A program made the position numbers and the translations under genes. The notes beneath the pieces were generated by a model. It was not told the DNA's origin and did no database searches. It saw only the letters and a program-made list of their open reading frames with translations. A stretch of DNA of 27,929 nucleotides from DASQLQ01 sp035629935 (GTDB lineage: Bacteria > Actinomycetota > CADDZG01 > WHSQ01), in contig DASQLQ010000009.1 of the NCBI GenBank assembly GCA_035629935.1, positions 1-27,929 on the forward strand. Reading direction: 5' to 3'. Each line of letters starts with the position of its first letter. Positions within the stretch are counted from its first letter, which is position 1. Shown here one piece after another: positions 14,094-22,334 of the stretch.

Positions 14094-14279
14094 CTAGTGG
14101 ACCACCCTCCATTCCAGCAGGAACAACACCGCAGCGGCCCCCACCATCCCCAGCATCGCCCAGCGGGCACCGTCCGGCAATCGGGTATCCGACAACAGGG
14201 GCCAGGCCAGCAGGACCACCAGCCCCGCGGCTCCCAACAGGGTCGACAGAAGGATCCCTACGTGGAGGAGCTGATGCAC
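14094..14279 (-). CDS. Small two-helix membrane protein
   Basis: This frame of about 61 codons starts at GTG 14279, 16 bp after the TldE stop on the same strand. The product starts HQLLHVGILLSTLLGAAG. It has two hydrophobic segments, about residues 6-28 and 41-57, separated by a short charged loop (SDTRLPDGAR), and ends LEWRVVH. A longer frame to 14429 overlaps tldE and its extra part does not look protein-like. The function is unknown. The consistent hydrophobic pattern and operon position support a real gene, but the start is uncertain. Confidence 0.5.
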   Translation of the reverse strand: MHQLLHVGILLSTLLGAAGLVVLLAWPLLSDTRLPDGARWAMLGMVGAAAVLFLLEWRVVH

Positions 14280-14295
14280 GGGGTTGATCCCCGCC

Positions 14296-15651
14296 TCAAT
14301 GTGAGGTTCGAGAAGCGAATTTGAACTCCCCGATCCGCAAAGGGGGTGCCACAGTCGATCCGAACGAGCCGTAGTCGGGGGCGAAAGCCACCCGATCTCG
14401 GCCGATCCCCTCCACCGCGGCCAGAGCATCCAGCGCGCTCTGGGCGAACCTGAAGTTGTGGACCGGTTCCGCTACCGCGCCGCCGCAGATGCGGAAGATG
14501 CCGTCCCGCGTCATGCCCGTTAGGTATGCGGTCGGCCGGTCGAGCACGTTCACGTAGTGAAAGCGGGTCACGAGGAATCCCTCATCGACATCTCCGATGA
14601 GCTCGTCAAGAGACTTGTCACCGGCGGCGAGAGTGACATTCGCCGCGTAGGGACCGAACTCGGCCGAGCCCGACCCGTGTCCCGTCAATTCGACCCCCAG
14701 CTTCCGCGCCGTACGCAGGTCTGTTACGGGGCCGGTGGCCTTTCCATCGTCGATAACAGCAACGCGCTTCTTGGGGACGCCCTCGAGATCGAATCCAAGA
14801 CCAACCGACAGCTCGTCGTACACATCGTCGGCAACCGTGACCCCTTCAGCAGCCACCTTCATCCCGGTGCGCGTGGAGAGGAAGCTCTCGCCTTCGATGA
14901 CCGACTTGGCCCCCATCCCTGTGTAGGACAAGAAGTCGAGGAGCATCGCACTTGCGGACGGTTCGAGGACCACCTCGTAGGTTCCCGGCTCTGCGTCAAC
15001 TGCACCCCGCCCGGAGTTGGCCTTGTGAGCGGATCGCTGTGCGATGGCTTCGACGTCGACGAGCTCAACATCGTGCGACGAACCTTCCGCCCATCCGGTC
15101 GCCTCGCCGTTGTCCACGAGACATGTCGTCACACACCGAGTGAACGCGTCGTGACAGTCGATCCCGGTCGATGAGAGAACGGAATATGAATGAGCGCTGG
15201 TCTCGTAGATGCCCGCCACGTTGTCGTCCCCGGTGATGTCCAGCAGACGACCGATCGCTTCCGCGCGAGCAGCCGCCGATCTGGAAGCCGTGGCATCGTC
15301 CCAGCGAAAGACTCCCTGGGCGCGGCCGACATTCGCCGGGTCGGGCAGTCCCGGGAAGTCGTCGTCGGGAGGCGATGACCCGGCAGCCTCTAACGCGCTG
15401 TTGGCTGCGGCCACCATGTGCTCCCGATCGAGCTGATTGGTGCTTGCGGCGGCTGCTCGATCGCCGACGGCGACGCGGACGTAAGCACGCACCTCGTTCT
15501 TGACCGTGTTCTGGATGATCTGGGACAGCGCGTAGCGAGTCATACCGATCGTGGATCCGGCGACTACCACCTCTACGCCGTCTGCTCCGGGAAGATCCAG
15601 AACGTAGCCGGCTGCCTCTCGCGCCGCGGTCTCAGATATGGGGACGTTCAC
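14296..15651 (-). CDS. tldE: TldE/PmbA-type metalloprotease subunit
   Basis: This 451-residue protein is the non-catalytic partner of the TldD-TldE heterodimer. The start GTG 15651 overlaps the tldD stop (GTGA); the longer open frame to 15765 lies inside tldD and is rejected. Family features are VEVVVAGSTIGMTRYALSQI near the N terminus, the central IYETSAHSYSVLSSTGI, GMGAKSVIEGESFLS and a C-terminal YLTGMTRDGIFRICGGAVAEP. It lacks HExxxH, which is normal for TldE. The complex degrades or trims unfolded peptides in the cytoplasm, and in enterobacteria it matures the RiPP microcin B17 and cleaves the CcdA antitoxin. Confidence 0.9.
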   Translation of the reverse strand: MNVPISETAAREAAGYVLDLPGADGVEVVVAGSTIGMTRYALSQIIQNTVKNEVRAYVRVAVGDRAAAASTNQLDREHMVAAANSALEAAGSSPPDDDFPGLPDPANVGRAQGVFRWDDATASRSAAARAEAIGRLLDITGDDNVAGIYETSAHSYSVLSSTGIDCHDAFTRCVTTCLVDNGEATGWAEGSSHDVELVDVEAIAQRSAHKANSGRGAVDAEPGTYEVVLEPSASAMLLDFLSYTGMGAKSVIEGESFLSTRTGMKVAAEGVTVADDVYDELSVGLGFDLEGVPKKRVAVIDDGKATGPVTDLRTARKLGVELTGHGSGSAEFGPYAANVTLAAGDKSLDELIGDVDEGFLVTRFHYVNVLDRPTAYLTGMTRDGIFRICGGAVAEPVHNFRFAQSALDALAAVEGIGRDRVAFAPDYGSFGSTVAPPLRIGEFKFASRTSH

Positions 15652-17093
15652 TGATCCACGCCGATGCTTACGTTCCGGAACCGAGCGGGTGAGGTCCCAT
15701 GACCAACTCTCATCGTCTGGCCCGGCTGACCCTTGCCGCAGTTGGGGGTCCCCCAGACCTTCCACTCGTCAGGACCGGCCACCGCGTCACACGAACCCCA
15801 GAACACCGGGGTGATGCCCGTGTAGCGAGGGTTCTTCAGCATGGTCGTCAACCGACCGTTCTTGATCCGATACCCGACCTCGCAGCCGAACTGGAAGTTC
15901 TTCCGTTTGTCATCAATGGACCACGACTTGTTCGTGGTCATGAAGATCCCGTCATCGACATCGGCGATGAGGTCGTCGAGCGATCCTTCACCGGGGAGCA
16001 GATTGATGTTCGTCATGCGGATCAAAGGAAAGTTCTCCCACCCCTCCGCGCGCATCGTCCCGTTCGATCGGTCGGCGCCCGCAGCTGCCGCTGTCTCCCG
16101 CGAGGACTGGAATCCCACGAGGATCCCATTCTCGATCAGAAAGACCTTCTGGGCTTCGACGCCCTCGTCGTCGTAGCCGAACGAGCCCAAGCCGCCGGGG
16201 ATCGTGGCATCCGCGGTGATGTTCACCTTGTCCGATCCGTATCGAAGCTGATCGCGGTCGTCGAGACCGACGAAGGAGGTTCCGGCAAAAGCAGCCTCCA
16301 TCCCCAGTACTCGATCGAGCTCGGTGGGGTGACCGACGGACTCGTGGACCTGCAGCATCACCTGGTGACCGTCTATGACGAGCGTCGTCTCCGTGGTGGG
16401 GCACTCCTCGGCGGTCAGCAGAGCGACGGCTTCTTCCGCCGTTCGCTCGGCGTTGCCGGGAAGGTCCATCTCTTCGATCAGCTCGTAGCCGGAAGCAGCG
16501 AAGTGGCCCCTGAAGGATCCCGGATACGACCGCAACTGCACCTCGCCGTCGGACACCGCGGTCGCCTCGATCCCCGCTCCCGTGTGCCAGATGGTCTGCT
16601 CGATGGATGAGCCCTCCGACGACAGGAACAGCTGCGTGTAACGGAGGAGGTCCATGGTCCCGCGCGCTACGCGCACGCCCGAGACGTTCTGCATCTGGGC
16701 CGTTGCAGAGGCCAGGAGTTCAACCTTCTCTTCCAAGGGAACGGTGATCGGATCGCGTTCGATCTTCGTCTGCCACTTGTCGGTGTGAACGGGTTCGGGA
16801 ACGAGCTCGACGGGTTGGTCGATACGCGTCGCACTCGCTCGGCCAACCTCAACGGCTTGTTGTGCGATCCGGGTTGCCTCCCGGTCATTCAGGTGAGAGG
16901 AAGCCGCGTATCCCCACGCACCGTCGACAAGGACACGCACCCCGAATCCCTCCGAGGTGGAGCGTTCCAGTGATTCCACCGATGGGCCGTTTACGGAAAG
17001 GGACTCGGTCGCACCGAGCACACCGCGCACGTCCGCATAGTCGGCGCCCCCCGCAACAGCTGCGTCCAGCGCCTTCTGAAGGAATTCCTCCAT
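15648..17093 (-). CDS. tldD: TldD metalloprotease catalytic subunit
   Basis: This 481-residue protein carries the zinc-site motif HESVGHPTE (HExxxH) near residue 250. It also has the N-terminal ADYADVRG segment, GFGVRVLVDGAWGYAAS, GSFGYDDEGVEAQKVFLIENG and the C-terminal region GQPGQTMRVGHGTSPARFRN. With TldE it forms a barrel-shaped peptidase that accepts unfolded chains. ATG 17093 is the start. No clear Shine-Dalgarno is visible, so coupling to the upstream gene or a short-leader transcript is possible. The gene is 27 bp after the DUF5519 gene and overlaps tldE by 4 bp. Confidence 0.93.
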   Translation of the reverse strand: MEEFLQKALDAAVAGGADYADVRGVLGATESLSVNGPSVESLERSTSEGFGVRVLVDGAWGYAASSHLNDREATRIAQQAVEVGRASATRIDQPVELVPEPVHTDKWQTKIERDPITVPLEEKVELLASATAQMQNVSGVRVARGTMDLLRYTQLFLSSEGSSIEQTIWHTGAGIEATAVSDGEVQLRSYPGSFRGHFAASGYELIEEMDLPGNAERTAEEAVALLTAEECPTTETTLVIDGHQVMLQVHESVGHPTELDRVLGMEAAFAGTSFVGLDDRDQLRYGSDKVNITADATIPGGLGSFGYDDEGVEAQKVFLIENGILVGFQSSRETAAAAGADRSNGTMRAEGWENFPLIRMTNINLLPGEGSLDDLIADVDDGIFMTTNKSWSIDDKRKNFQFGCEVGYRIKNGRLTTMLKNPRYTGITPVFWGSCDAVAGPDEWKVWGTPNCGKGQPGQTMRVGHGTSPARFRNVSIGVDQ

Positions 17094-17120
17094 AAGGAGA
17101 GCGAACCTATCGCTCTATGT

Positions 17121-17432
17121 CTAGCCGCTCTCCGTCAAACGCTCGTAGTTCATGCGGAAAAGAGCGATGACCTTGTCGGCGTCCTCAGGCTGCCGGATGC
17201 GCCGCGTGACCCATCCCGAGTCGGGCATCACGTGATGAGGCTGGACACGGCCCGCCTTGACGAGGTCGTCGCGGACCTCCTTGGGGAACGGGAGGTCGGC
17301 CATCAGGTCCCCGTGCACGTGGCCGAGCTCGACCTTCCCAAGGCGGTACTCGTCCCCACCGAACTTGTGCTCATGAGCGGTGACCCCCGGCCAACTCAAT
17401 AGCGTTTCCTCGATCACACGGCCAGGCTTCAC
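17121..17432 (-). CDS. DUF5519 (luciferase-like domain) protein
   Basis: This 103-residue protein matches a small family annotated as luciferase domain/DUF5519: HEHKFGGDEYRLGKVELGHV, then HGDLMADLPFPKEVRDDL and HHVMPDSGWVTRRI. The His-rich VELGHVHGD and QPHHVMPDSGW stretches suggest a ligand or metal site. The biochemical role is unknown, and there is no link to light emission in this context. GTG 17432 follows AGGGGG. It lies between the trypsin-like protease and tldD, with gaps of 23 and 27 bp, so the four genes are likely one transcript. Confidence 0.75.
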   Translation of the reverse strand: MKPGRVIEETLLSWPGVTAHEHKFGGDEYRLGKVELGHVHGDLMADLPFPKEVRDDLVKAGRVQPHHVMPDSGWVTRRIRQPEDADKVIALFRMNYERLTESG

Positions 17433-17455
17433 GGCGCCCCCTTTTAGTTGGGTTT

Positions 17456-18334
17456 TCAGTCGATTCGGAGCTCAAGGATACGCTCCTCGGCGCCTCTCAG
17501 GATTTTGACCTCCAAAACGTCCCTCGCCGAGTCGATCTGGGCGTAGAGATCGTCCGCGTGTGAAACATCCCGGCCTCCCGCACCCACGATCAGATCGCCC
17601 TCCTTCAACCCCGCGTTCGCGGCTGGTGAATCCCCTGCAACCTCGCGGATCAGCAAACCGTCGGCCTCCGGCAGACCTACTGCACGTCTCAAACGATTCG
17701 CTACCTGTGACGGAGCGACCGCGATCCCCAGTCGGGCGCGTCGCGGTGAATCCCCACCGGCGAGCTTGTCGACGCGCTCTCTCAACGACGCGTCTGCCGG
17801 GATCGCCAGATAGAACCCTTCGCCCAATCGGTTCGTATTGAGGCCCAGGAGAGCACCTTCCGAATCGACCACCGGCCCCCCCGAGGAACCGGGCAGCAGA
17901 GGCGCGGTGTGTTCGAGGCTCCCCGAGATCCTTCGACCGCGCGGCCCCCGGAACGATCGCTCGGTGCCGGAGACGAACCCGAATGTCACGCGCAATCCTC
18001 GACCTCCTGGGTTGGCCAGAGCGAACACGGGCGTGCCGATCCCCATGGGCTCGCCATTCCAGGGGAGAGGCTCGATGTCTCCGGTATCCACTTCGAGCAC
18101 AGCCACGTCGCCGTCCACGTCCACGCCGGCAGGCTTTCCGGTGGCGGTGCGGCCGTCGGCGAAGGTGACGGTCACTTCGTCCCGGCGGAGGTTGTGGGCG
18201 TTCGTCAGAACCCGATCCGGCCCCACTACGACCCCGGAACCCACGGCCCAGCGGTGCCCGATCCCGACCACTGCCGCCCCCGCCCGCTCGCTGAGATCTA
18301 CCAAACGGTCCCTGACATCCTCGAGAGTTGCCAT
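17456..18334 (-). CDS. Trypsin-like serine protease with PDZ domain, no signal peptide
   Basis: This 292-residue DegP/HtrA-like protein starts at ATG 18334 after AGGAGG. The triad is visible: H47 in LTNAHNLRRD, D76 in DVDGDVAVLEV and S151 in PGSSGGPVV. A PDZ domain follows (about 200-290) with a carboxylate-binding type loop (RRARLGIAV), DGLLIREVAGDSPAANAGL and GDLIVGAGG. Unlike most HtrA proteins it has no signal peptide or membrane anchor, so it should act in the cytoplasm. It heads the cluster with DUF5519 and TldDE, which suggests intracellular protein quality control. A divergent HxlR regulator shares its promoter region. Confidence 0.87.
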   Translation of the reverse strand: MATLEDVRDRLVDLSERAGAAVVGIGHRWAVGSGVVVGPDRVLTNAHNLRRDEVTVTFADGRTATGKPAGVDVDGDVAVLEVDTGDIEPLPWNGEPMGIGTPVFALANPGGRGLRVTFGFVSGTERSFRGPRGRRISGSLEHTAPLLPGSSGGPVVDSEGALLGLNTNRLGEGFYLAIPADASLRERVDKLAGGDSPRRARLGIAVAPSQVANRLRRAVGLPEADGLLIREVAGDSPAANAGLKEGDLIVGAGGRDVSHADDLYAQIDSARDVLEVKILRGAEERILELRID

Positions 18335-18354
18335 ACAAAACCTCCTCTGACCTG

Positions 18355-18384
18355 GTAACTTGTTACTTGCAAATGAATAGTAAC
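18355..18384. promoter_or_regulatory. Operator-like half-sites between the protease and HxlR genes
   Basis: GTAACTTGTTAC (18355-18366) is a perfect palindrome with a TT centre. GTTACT (18362-18367) and AGTAAC (18379-18384) form a second inverted pair. A plus-strand extended -10 (TGGTAACTT) and a minus-strand TACTAT (18382-18377) overlap these sites. An HxlR dimer bound here could control both divergent genes. Confidence 0.6.
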
Positions 18385-18840
18385 CCAGGCGTCCGAGAGC
18401 GCGCTCCGCAGGTGGCAAAAGAAAACGAAGCCACGCCGCTCGAGGCTGCGGTGGCCCGGATAGGGGACCGGTGGAGCCTGCTGTTGATCGATGCTCTGTT
18501 GGGGGGTGCCCACCGATTCAACGAGTTGACGGCCGAGCTTCCCGGGATCGCCCCGAACGTCCTGTCCCAACGTTTGAAGCATCTCGAGCGAGAAGGCGTA
18601 GTCGTCGCCCACCCGTACTCGCACCGTCCGCTGCGGTTCCGCTACGAACTGACCGGCGCCGGCCGAGACCTAGCGGGGGCCCTGCGATTACTCGAGCACT
18701 GGGGCGCACGCGGATCCGACAGTGTCGATCCGCCGCGTCACGACCTGTGCGGGACCCCGGTCGAACCGCGCTGGTATTGCCCAACATGTGCGCGCACCGT
18801 CGACGAACACGAGAACGCTTCGGACCTGCGCTTCTTCTGA
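18373..18840 (+). CDS. HxlR-family winged-helix regulator with C-terminal zinc ribbon
   Basis: This 155-residue protein has the HxlR (MarR-like) domain: ARIGDRWSLLLIDALLGG, RFNELTAELPGIAPNVLSQR, LKHLEREGVV and the wing PLRFRYELTGAG. Its C terminus adds a Cys-containing segment (DLCGTP, then YCPTC), probably a zinc ribbon. ATG 18373 is the start; a TTG frame from 18328 runs through the protease ribosome binding site and is rejected. The proposed extended -10 gives a leader of only a few bases. Such regulators respond to aldehydes, quinones or redox stress in other species. Local targets are likely itself and the divergent protease operon. Confidence 0.88.
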   Translation: MNSNPGVRERAPQVAKENEATPLEAAVARIGDRWSLLLIDALLGGAHRFNELTAELPGIAPNVLSQRLKHLEREGVVVAHPYSHRPLRFRYELTGAGRDLAGALRLLEHWGARGSDSVDPPRHDLCGTPVEPRWYCPTCARTVDEHENASDLRFF

Positions 18841-18844
18841 TCCT

Positions 18845-19783
18845 CTAGGGCTTGGGCAGTTTGCTCGTGTCCACTACCTCGAAGTTACGACCTACGACCT
18901 CACCCAACTCGTGCAACGCGTCGTCGTTCCAGTTCTTGTTCGGAGCCCCCGAGATGTACCAATCGGAGCCGTTGTCGGCAACGATCATTCCGTAGACCTT
19001 GAGCCCTCGTAGGACGACCTGAACCTGCTCGGGGAAACCGGAGATGTCGAACGACTGCTTCAACCGGACGCGTTGCCCCATCGCGGGCAGGTCTTTGCTG
19101 GACTTGTCGGACGCGGAGTGGCTTGCCGGATAGATGTAGGCGTCCCTCGACTCCGACACCGTGAAGCGCAACGCGTGTGTGATCTCCCCGTGTTTGACAT
19201 CGTGGTAACGAGCGAGACCGGCGAAGATCGGTAAGCCGGCTGCATCCGCGGACGTCCATCCATCCGGCCGCATCTTGTTCGATCTGAGATCCCAGATCGC
19301 GCCCGACCCACCACGCCACCGCGCCCCACCGTCTTTCTTGTGGGCGTCGAATACCTCATAGAGCTTGCAACGTTGCTTATCGATCACGATCACGTGACGG
19401 TCGCCGTCCGAGTCTTTGCCTCCCTCGATCGGAACGTCCTTCGGGATCGGATACGGACCTTTGTCCGACTCGTCGCCGTAATAAAAGCTGATAGGCACTT
19501 TCTTCTGACCGCCGGGCACACTGACGTAGGGAATCCCGATGCGTGCACCTTCCCACCTGCCTGCGCCGAAGTCGGGATGGAGCCCCGTGTCCAACCCGAT
19601 GTTCCGGATGATCGCGTCGGAGTTGTCGTGGACCGGAAGATCATCGACGCGCAGGTTCCAGTGATTGTCCGCAGGGAACACGGGGCAGTCTGGTGCTTCA
19701 GCGATGGGATGTGAATTGGCCGCGTAAGGCGTGATCATCATCGCGACCAAGAGGACTGCAGATGCTGCTTTGCCGATGTTCAT
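18845..19783 (-). CDS. Secreted protein of unknown function
   Basis: This 312-residue protein starts at ATG 19783 after GGGAGGA. It has a signal peptide (basic MNIGK, then ASAVLLVAMMITPYAA, with cleavage probably after NSH or nearby). The mature part begins with CPVFPADNHWNLRVDDLPV. It contains GGSGAIWDLRSN, an AAGLPIFAGLARYHDV stretch, THALRFTVSESRDAYIYPA and a C-terminal GLKVYGMIVADNGSDWYISG. These resemble conserved secreted proteins of unknown activity seen in soil bacteria. The conserved Asp, Arg and His hint at an enzyme or carbohydrate-binding fold, but I cannot name one. It ends 4 bp after the convergent HxlR gene. Confidence 0.75.
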   Translation of the reverse strand: MNIGKAASAVLLVAMMITPYAANSHPIAEAPDCPVFPADNHWNLRVDDLPVHDNSDAIIRNIGLDTGLHPDFGAGRWEGARIGIPYVSVPGGQKKVPISFYYGDESDKGPYPIPKDVPIEGGKDSDGDRHVIVIDKQRCKLYEVFDAHKKDGGARWRGGSGAIWDLRSNKMRPDGWTSADAAGLPIFAGLARYHDVKHGEITHALRFTVSESRDAYIYPASHSASDKSSKDLPAMGQRVRLKQSFDISGFPEQVQVVLRGLKVYGMIVADNGSDWYISGAPNKNWNDDALHELGEVVGRNFEVVDTSKLPKP

Positions 19784-19798
19784 GCGCGGATCCTCCCG

Positions 19799-20725
19799 CT
19801 AGGTGCCGTCCTCCAGCCAATCACGAGTGAGGAACAACCAGAAGGCTAATCCCGCCCACGAACCGTAGGGCTTGAATCGGCGCACGATCGTCGGGTCTTT
19901 AACACTCTTCTTCCCGACCAATCGGGCATATTTCGGGCGGGTCCAGGAGTCCAGGATCAGAAGCGAATAGCGGCCGATCATCATCATGATGTGGGCCGCC
20001 GCATAGGGGCCGACCCCGGGCAACGTTTGCAGCTGAACGCCGACCTCCTCGTCCGAGAGGCCGCTCGTCGCAAAGGCTTCCAGGTCGACCTCACCGCTAA
20101 CCACCGACCGAGCCAAAGCTCGGAAATAGGGGCCGCGGTAACCCGCCCTCATGACCTCTTTGTAGAAGCGCTCCGACGCCGCCGCCATGGCATCCGGGGT
20201 GGGGAAGGCTCGCCCCTCGGGGCCGTTCGGCGGGGCCCCCGCGGCGGGCTCTCCCAACTCGGACACCAGGTTCGCCACCATCTTCTTCGTGGCACCCCAA
20301 GAGCAGTTCGTCGTGCAGATGGTCTTCACGACTTCCTCGAAGACAGTCGGCGCACGCACCATCCGGCCCGCCCCACGGGCGGCCCAGGCGAGGTCGGGAT
20401 CGTCGCCCAGTTGCGCATAGAAACCGGAGAGGTCCTCGTCCAATCGCAGCACATGGCGCACCTGTGCCGTGACCGCCTGTTGGATCGCAGGTCCTGCTCG
20501 TGGTCCTTCGATCACCACGCGTGCCCTCGAGCGGTGTTGAGCGATCGTCACGGTGCGCGGTTTGCCCTTAGACAAAGGCAGCGTGATGCGGAGGGAACCG
20601 CCGTCTTCGGCCACGTTCATCGGAGGTAACTCTGTCAATCCATGCGAGAAGAAAGACCTGCGCAGATCGATCGGCTCGCCTGCCGGTCCCTTCAGAGGGA
20701 AAGAGAGGAGGGTCGCCTCAGGCAA
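19799..20725 (-). CDS. AlkA/HhH-GPD-type DNA glycosylase
   Basis: This 308-residue protein has the helix-hairpin-helix and catalytic Asp signature QTLPGVGPYAAAHIMMMIGR followed by LLILDSWTR. An N-terminal domain (DLRRSFFSHGLTELPPM) is of the kind seen in AlkA/OGG-like glycosylases. The helix after the hairpin has Tyr-Ala-Ala where bifunctional OGG1 carries its lysine, so a monofunctional base-excision activity (for example on 3-methyladenine) is more likely. FEEVVKTICTTNCSWGATKK is the typical first catalytic-core helix. The start is TTG 20725, inside the end of the ThDP gene (8-bp overlap), so translation may be coupled. Confidence 0.82.
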   Translation of the reverse strand: MPEATLLSFPLKGPAGEPIDLRRSFFSHGLTELPPMNVAEDGGSLRITLPLSKGKPRTVTIAQHRSRARVVIEGPRAGPAIQQAVTAQVRHVLRLDEDLSGFYAQLGDDPDLAWAARGAGRMVRAPTVFEEVVKTICTTNCSWGATKKMVANLVSELGEPAAGAPPNGPEGRAFPTPDAMAAASERFYKEVMRAGYRGPYFRALARSVVSGEVDLEAFATSGLSDEEVGVQLQTLPGVGPYAAAHIMMMIGRYSLLILDSWTRPKYARLVGKKSVKDPTIVRRFKPYGSWAGLAFWLFLTRDWLEDGT

Positions 20726-22325
20726 GGTTGGCGGAGCGCGGATACGCGATGGCGGGGTCCGTAAGGATGTTCACCACGTACGGCTCGCCGGAGTCGAACG
20801 CCCGCTTGATCGCCGGAGAGATCTCATCCGGGTCCGTGACCATCTCGCCCTTGCCGCCGAACGACTCCATCATCTGGTCGTAACGGATTCCCGGGCGCAG
20901 CTCCGCCGCCACGTCGTACCCGTAGAGAGCCTGCATCGGGTGCTTCTCGAGCCCCCAGATCCCGTTGTTGCCGATGATGCACACCACCGGAAGGTTGTGT
21001 CGCACCATGCTTTCGAGCTCGGTTCCCGAGAACCCGATCGCACCGTCACCGTAGAGAAGGGCGATCTGACGATCTGGGTACTTGAGCCGGGCCGCCATCG
21101 CGTAACCGGGGCCGATCCCCAGGCAGCCGAACGGACCGGGATCAAGCCAGCAACCACCTTCATAGGAAGGAACCTCTCGACCGGCGTAAGAGACGAAGTC
21201 TCCACCGTCGCCGATGACGATCGCGTTGCGATCCAACAGAGGGACGAGCTCGCCATAGATGCGCATCGGGTGGATCGGGTTCGCATCGGAGTGAAGCTCG
21301 GCCTGAGCTGCGTCTCGCTTCTCGTCCTCGACCTTGCGCAATGATTCGACCCAGGCCTTGGTATCGGCGGCTCGCTCGACGCCTTCCGCTACCGCGCTGA
21401 GGATCTCGGAGATCGGCCCGGAGGCCTTGGCCGCAAGGTCGACATGACCCGCAAGCAGATCCTCGGCCGCTTCGATGTGAATGACCTTCGCGTTGCCGAA
21501 CTGCCCGAACCCCAAGCGGAAGTCCATCGGCGTTCCCACCACGATCACCAGATCGGCTTCCTTGAAAGCCGCCGACCGAGCTCGAGAAAACGCGAGTCTG
21601 TGATCCGCAGGGATGCAGCCCCGTCCCTGCCCATTGGTGAATACAGGCAACTCGGCAGCTTCGGCGAGTTGCACCAGAGCGATCTCGGCGCTATCGAGCC
21701 ACACGTTCGATCCCGCGATGACCGCCGGGCGCTCGGCCCCCCCAACGAGACGCACGATCTCGTCGATCGCGTTCTGATCGATCGACTCGCGCTCGATCGT
21801 CAACTCGGGGACTTCGAACTCGGCGTTGTTGAAGAGAACGTCGAGGGGGAAGTCCAGGAAACGGGGCCCGCGTGGTGGTGTCAATGCGGCCTTGGCCGCG
21901 GCGATCACTTCGGCAGCGACGGCTTCCGTCGAGGTAACGGTCTTGGCCGGGGCCAAGGGATCGACGAACGGAACGTGGTCGATCTCCTGCAGCGAACCCT
22001 GCCCCCAGCGGAACGCCGGAGCTCGGCCCGCCAGGGCAAGAACGGGGGCCGCATTGAACTTGGCTTGGGCCAACGGACTGATCGCGTTCGTGACGCCCGG
22101 ACCTGCAGTGATGGCCGTCACGCCGAGCGAACGGGTCAAGCGTGCCCATCCCTCGGCGGCAAACGCGGCGTTCTGTTCGTGACGAACGTCCACGATCCGG
22201 ATGCCATCCTGCTGGCAGCCGTCGAATATCGGAAAGATGTGCCCACCAGACAGAGTGAAGAGGTGTTCCACCCCCAGAGCTTTCAGCGCGTGAGTGGCTG
22301 CGAGTCCACCGTGTCCTTCGGGCAT
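20718..22325 (-). CDS. ThDP-dependent enzyme, acetolactate synthase/2-hydroxyacyl-CoA lyase family
   Basis: This 535-residue enzyme has the three-domain ThDP fold. The proton-relay Glu is E50 in VRHEQNAAFAAEGWARL. TAGPGVTNAISPLAQA follows, with a central domain FGQFGNAKVIHIEA and the ThDP/Mg motif GDGAIGFSG ending in IIGNNGIWG. The GSLQEIDHVPFVDPLAPAKT segment and the GFSGTELESMVRHNLPV region recall oxalyl-CoA decarboxylase and 2-hydroxyacyl-CoA lyase more than IlvB. No IlvN small subunit is nearby, so branched-chain biosynthesis is unlikely. The substrate is unknown. It lies 9 bp after the ornithine cyclodeaminase-family gene. Confidence 0.82.
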   Translation of the reverse strand: MPEGHGGLAATHALKALGVEHLFTLSGGHIFPIFDGCQQDGIRIVDVRHEQNAAFAAEGWARLTRSLGVTAITAGPGVTNAISPLAQAKFNAAPVLALAGRAPAFRWGQGSLQEIDHVPFVDPLAPAKTVTSTEAVAAEVIAAAKAALTPPRGPRFLDFPLDVLFNNAEFEVPELTIERESIDQNAIDEIVRLVGGAERPAVIAGSNVWLDSAEIALVQLAEAAELPVFTNGQGRGCIPADHRLAFSRARSAAFKEADLVIVVGTPMDFRLGFGQFGNAKVIHIEAAEDLLAGHVDLAAKASGPISEILSAVAEGVERAADTKAWVESLRKVEDEKRDAAQAELHSDANPIHPMRIYGELVPLLDRNAIVIGDGGDFVSYAGREVPSYEGGCWLDPGPFGCLGIGPGYAMAARLKYPDRQIALLYGDGAIGFSGTELESMVRHNLPVVCIIGNNGIWGLEKHPMQALYGYDVAAELRPGIRYDQMMESFGGKGEMVTDPDEISPAIKRAFDSGEPYVVNILTDPAIAYPRSANLA

Positions 22326-22334
22326 GGCGGCAGC

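Noticed and set aside
15652..15765. N-terminal extension of TldE
   Set aside because: It overlaps the tldD coding end in another frame; GTG 15651 with a GTGA overlap is the natural start.
18328..18372. TTG-started N-terminal extension of the HxlR regulator
   Set aside because: It crosses the ribosome binding site of the divergent protease and the operator; ATG 18373 gives a normal family length.
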